Shown here one piece after another: positions 5,212 to 6,334 of a stretch of 6,334 nt of DNA (positions are counted from its first letter, which is position 1; every line of letters begins with the position of its first letter). A program made the position numbers and the translations under genes. The stretch is taken from the NCBI GenBank assembly GCA_002711185.1, contig PAHL01000050.1, positions 5,657-11,990 of the forward strand, in the 5' to 3' direction. The DNA comes from Flavobacteriaceae bacterium. GTDB taxonomy: Bacteria; Bacteroidota; Bacteroidia; Flavobacteriales; Flavobacteriaceae. The notes below the pieces were generated by a model. It searched no databases and was not told the DNA's origin. It was given only the letters and a program-made list of their open reading frames with translations.

Positions 5212-6334
5212 ATGAAAATTTTAAAATATTTGATCGTAACCTTAATAATCTTTGGAGTATTATTTGCCACAGCTTATTTTATTAAAACAAATAGTAAGTC
5301 AATCACAGAGTATAAAACCGAAACACCATTTATATCTTCTGTTGAACAAAAAACTGTTGTAACTGGAAAAGTTATTCCAGAAGATGAGGTTGAAATAAAA
5401 CCACAAATCTCAGGAATTATTCAAGAATTATTCGTTGAGGAGGGTGAAAATGTTAAAGAAGGAGATTTATTGGCAAAAGTAAAAGTAGTTCCAAATGAAG
5501 GATCGTTGAATAGTGCAAAAGGAAGGGTAGCATCATTAAAAATTATATTGGATAACGCCAAGATTGAATTTGATAGAAATAAATTATTATATGAAAAAGA
5601 AATTATTTCAAAGCAAGATTTTCAAAATGCCTCATTAAATTTTGATAGAGCGAGTCAAGATTTAGCAAACGCAAAAAGTGATCTTGAAGTTATTCTTTTG
5701 GGTTCTGCTGGAGGATCTTCGACAGCCAATACAAATATAAGAGCTACCGTTGCAGGAACTGTTCTTGAGATTCCTGTTGAAGCTGGTGATCAAGTGGTTG
5801 AAAGTAATACATTTAATGCTGGAACTACAATAGCTACAATTGCGGATTTGAATAAAATGATTTTTGAGGGTAAGATAGATGAATCAGAAGTTGAAAAGTT
5901 AAAAATAGAGATGCCTTTGGTAATCAATTTAGGAGCAATCCAGAATAAAGATTTTGACGCTAAATTAAAGTTTATTGCTCCAAAAGGAAATGAAGAACAA
6001 GGAACAGTTAAGTTTAAAATTGAAGCTGATGTTTTCCTTGATAATTCAATTAATGTTAGGGCAGGATATAGTGCAAATGCATCTCTAGTTCTTGAAAAGA
6101 AAGATAGTGTAATGGTAATCTCAGAGGCTTTACTTCAGTTTGATAAATCAGATGAGGAGGCATTCGTAGAAATTGAAAAATCGGATCAAAAATTTAAAAG
6201 AATTAAAATAGAAACTGGCATTTCAGATGGAATAAACATTGAAATTTTATCTGGATTGACTATGAATGATAAAATTAAAGTTTGGAATGAGACTAAACCA
6301 GAAAAGATTGGCGACGACGATGAAGATGATATGA
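5212..6334 (+). CDS. Periplasmic adaptor (membrane fusion protein), MacA/HlyD family; 3' end cut by window
   Basis: The frame opens at ATG 5212 and is still open at the window edge after 374 codons, so the C-terminus is missing. An N-terminal membrane anchor spans about residues 5-24. The first lipoyl half lies at about 57-90 (EIKPQISGIIQELFVEEGE, then GDLLAKV). An alpha-helical hairpin covers about 97-160, the second lipoyl half about 176-212 (IRATVAGTVLEIPVEAGD), a beta-barrel about 213-295 and the membrane-proximal domain about 296-358. In the hairpin R122, L126 and S133 match the RxxxLxxxxxxS motif by which adaptors dock on TolC-like outer-membrane channels. The protein would link the two MacB-like permeases to such a channel. 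The visible end is very acidic (GDDDEDDM) and is probably close to the true terminus, judging by usual adaptor lengths. It lies after the permeases, whereas in E. coli macA precedes macB. Confidence 0.93.
   Translation, partial: MKILKYLIVTLIIFGVLFATAYFIKTNSKSITEYKTETPFISSVEQKTVVTGKVIPEDEVEIKPQISGIIQELFVEEGENVKEGDLLAKVKVVPNEGSLNSAKGRVASLKIILDNAKIEFDRNKLLYEKEIISKQDFQNASLNFDRASQDLANAKSDLEVILLGSAGGSSTANTNIRATVAGTVLEIPVEAGDQVVESNTFNAGTTIATIADLNKMIFEGKIDESEVEKLKIEMPLVINLGAIQNKDFDAKLKFIAPKGNEEQGTVKFKIEADVFLDNSINVRAGYSANASLVLEKKDSVMVISEALLQFDKSDEEAFVEIEKSDQKFKRIKIETGISDGINIEILSGLTMNDKIKVWNETKPEKIGDDDEDDM

Noticed and set aside
6331..6334. ATGA at the window edge as a start/stop overlap with a further gene
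   Set aside because: The ATG is in frame with the adaptor, while the TGA would be in another frame and therefore does not end the adaptor. Nothing beyond can be read.

Overview
The window is AT-rich and looks like a chromosomal stretch of a Bacteroidota bacterium, most likely Flavobacteriia. Three things point there. Two promoters carry the TAnnTTTG -7 element typical of that phylum. Shine-Dalgarno sequences are mostly absent. The gene families (small CxxC secreted membrane protein, PspC/winged-helix cassette, DUF2141, split MacB-like ABC system) are common in flavobacterial genomes. All recognised genes lie on the + strand, and the window cuts the first and last gene.

Layout. (1) 1-165: the 3' end of a small secreted CxxC membrane protein. 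(2) 166-227: a short promoter region with a TATATTTG element and an overlapping 14-bp perfect palindrome plus a third half-site, a good operator candidate. (3) 228-1902: five tightly packed genes: a six-helix membrane protein, a 56-residue glycine-zipper-like membrane protein, a PspC-domain protein, a winged-helix regulator and a secreted DUF2141 protein. They look like one operon. The regulator may control the palindrome at the front, and the PspC and membrane proteins suggest an envelope-related role; both points are inference. (4) 1903-1994: a second intergenic region with another TATATTTG promoter element. (5) 1995-6334 and beyond: an ABC export operon made of a stand-alone ATPase, two paralogous MacB/FtsX-type permeases and a periplasmic adaptor cut by the window end.

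The ABC genes should form a MacAB-like tripartite exporter. The ATPase would power a permease pair (probably a heterodimer), and the adaptor carries the RxxxLxxxxxxS hairpin-tip motif used to dock on TolC-type outer-membrane channels. No TolC-like gene is visible here. Both gene junctions ATPase/permease 1 and permease 1/permease 2 overlap by exactly 8 nt, which fits translational coupling.

I see no mobile element, CRISPR array, tRNA or rRNA, and no clearly novel system. The most worthwhile leads are the triple half-site operator, the uncharacterised five-gene membrane/regulator cassette, and the two-permease design of the exporter.
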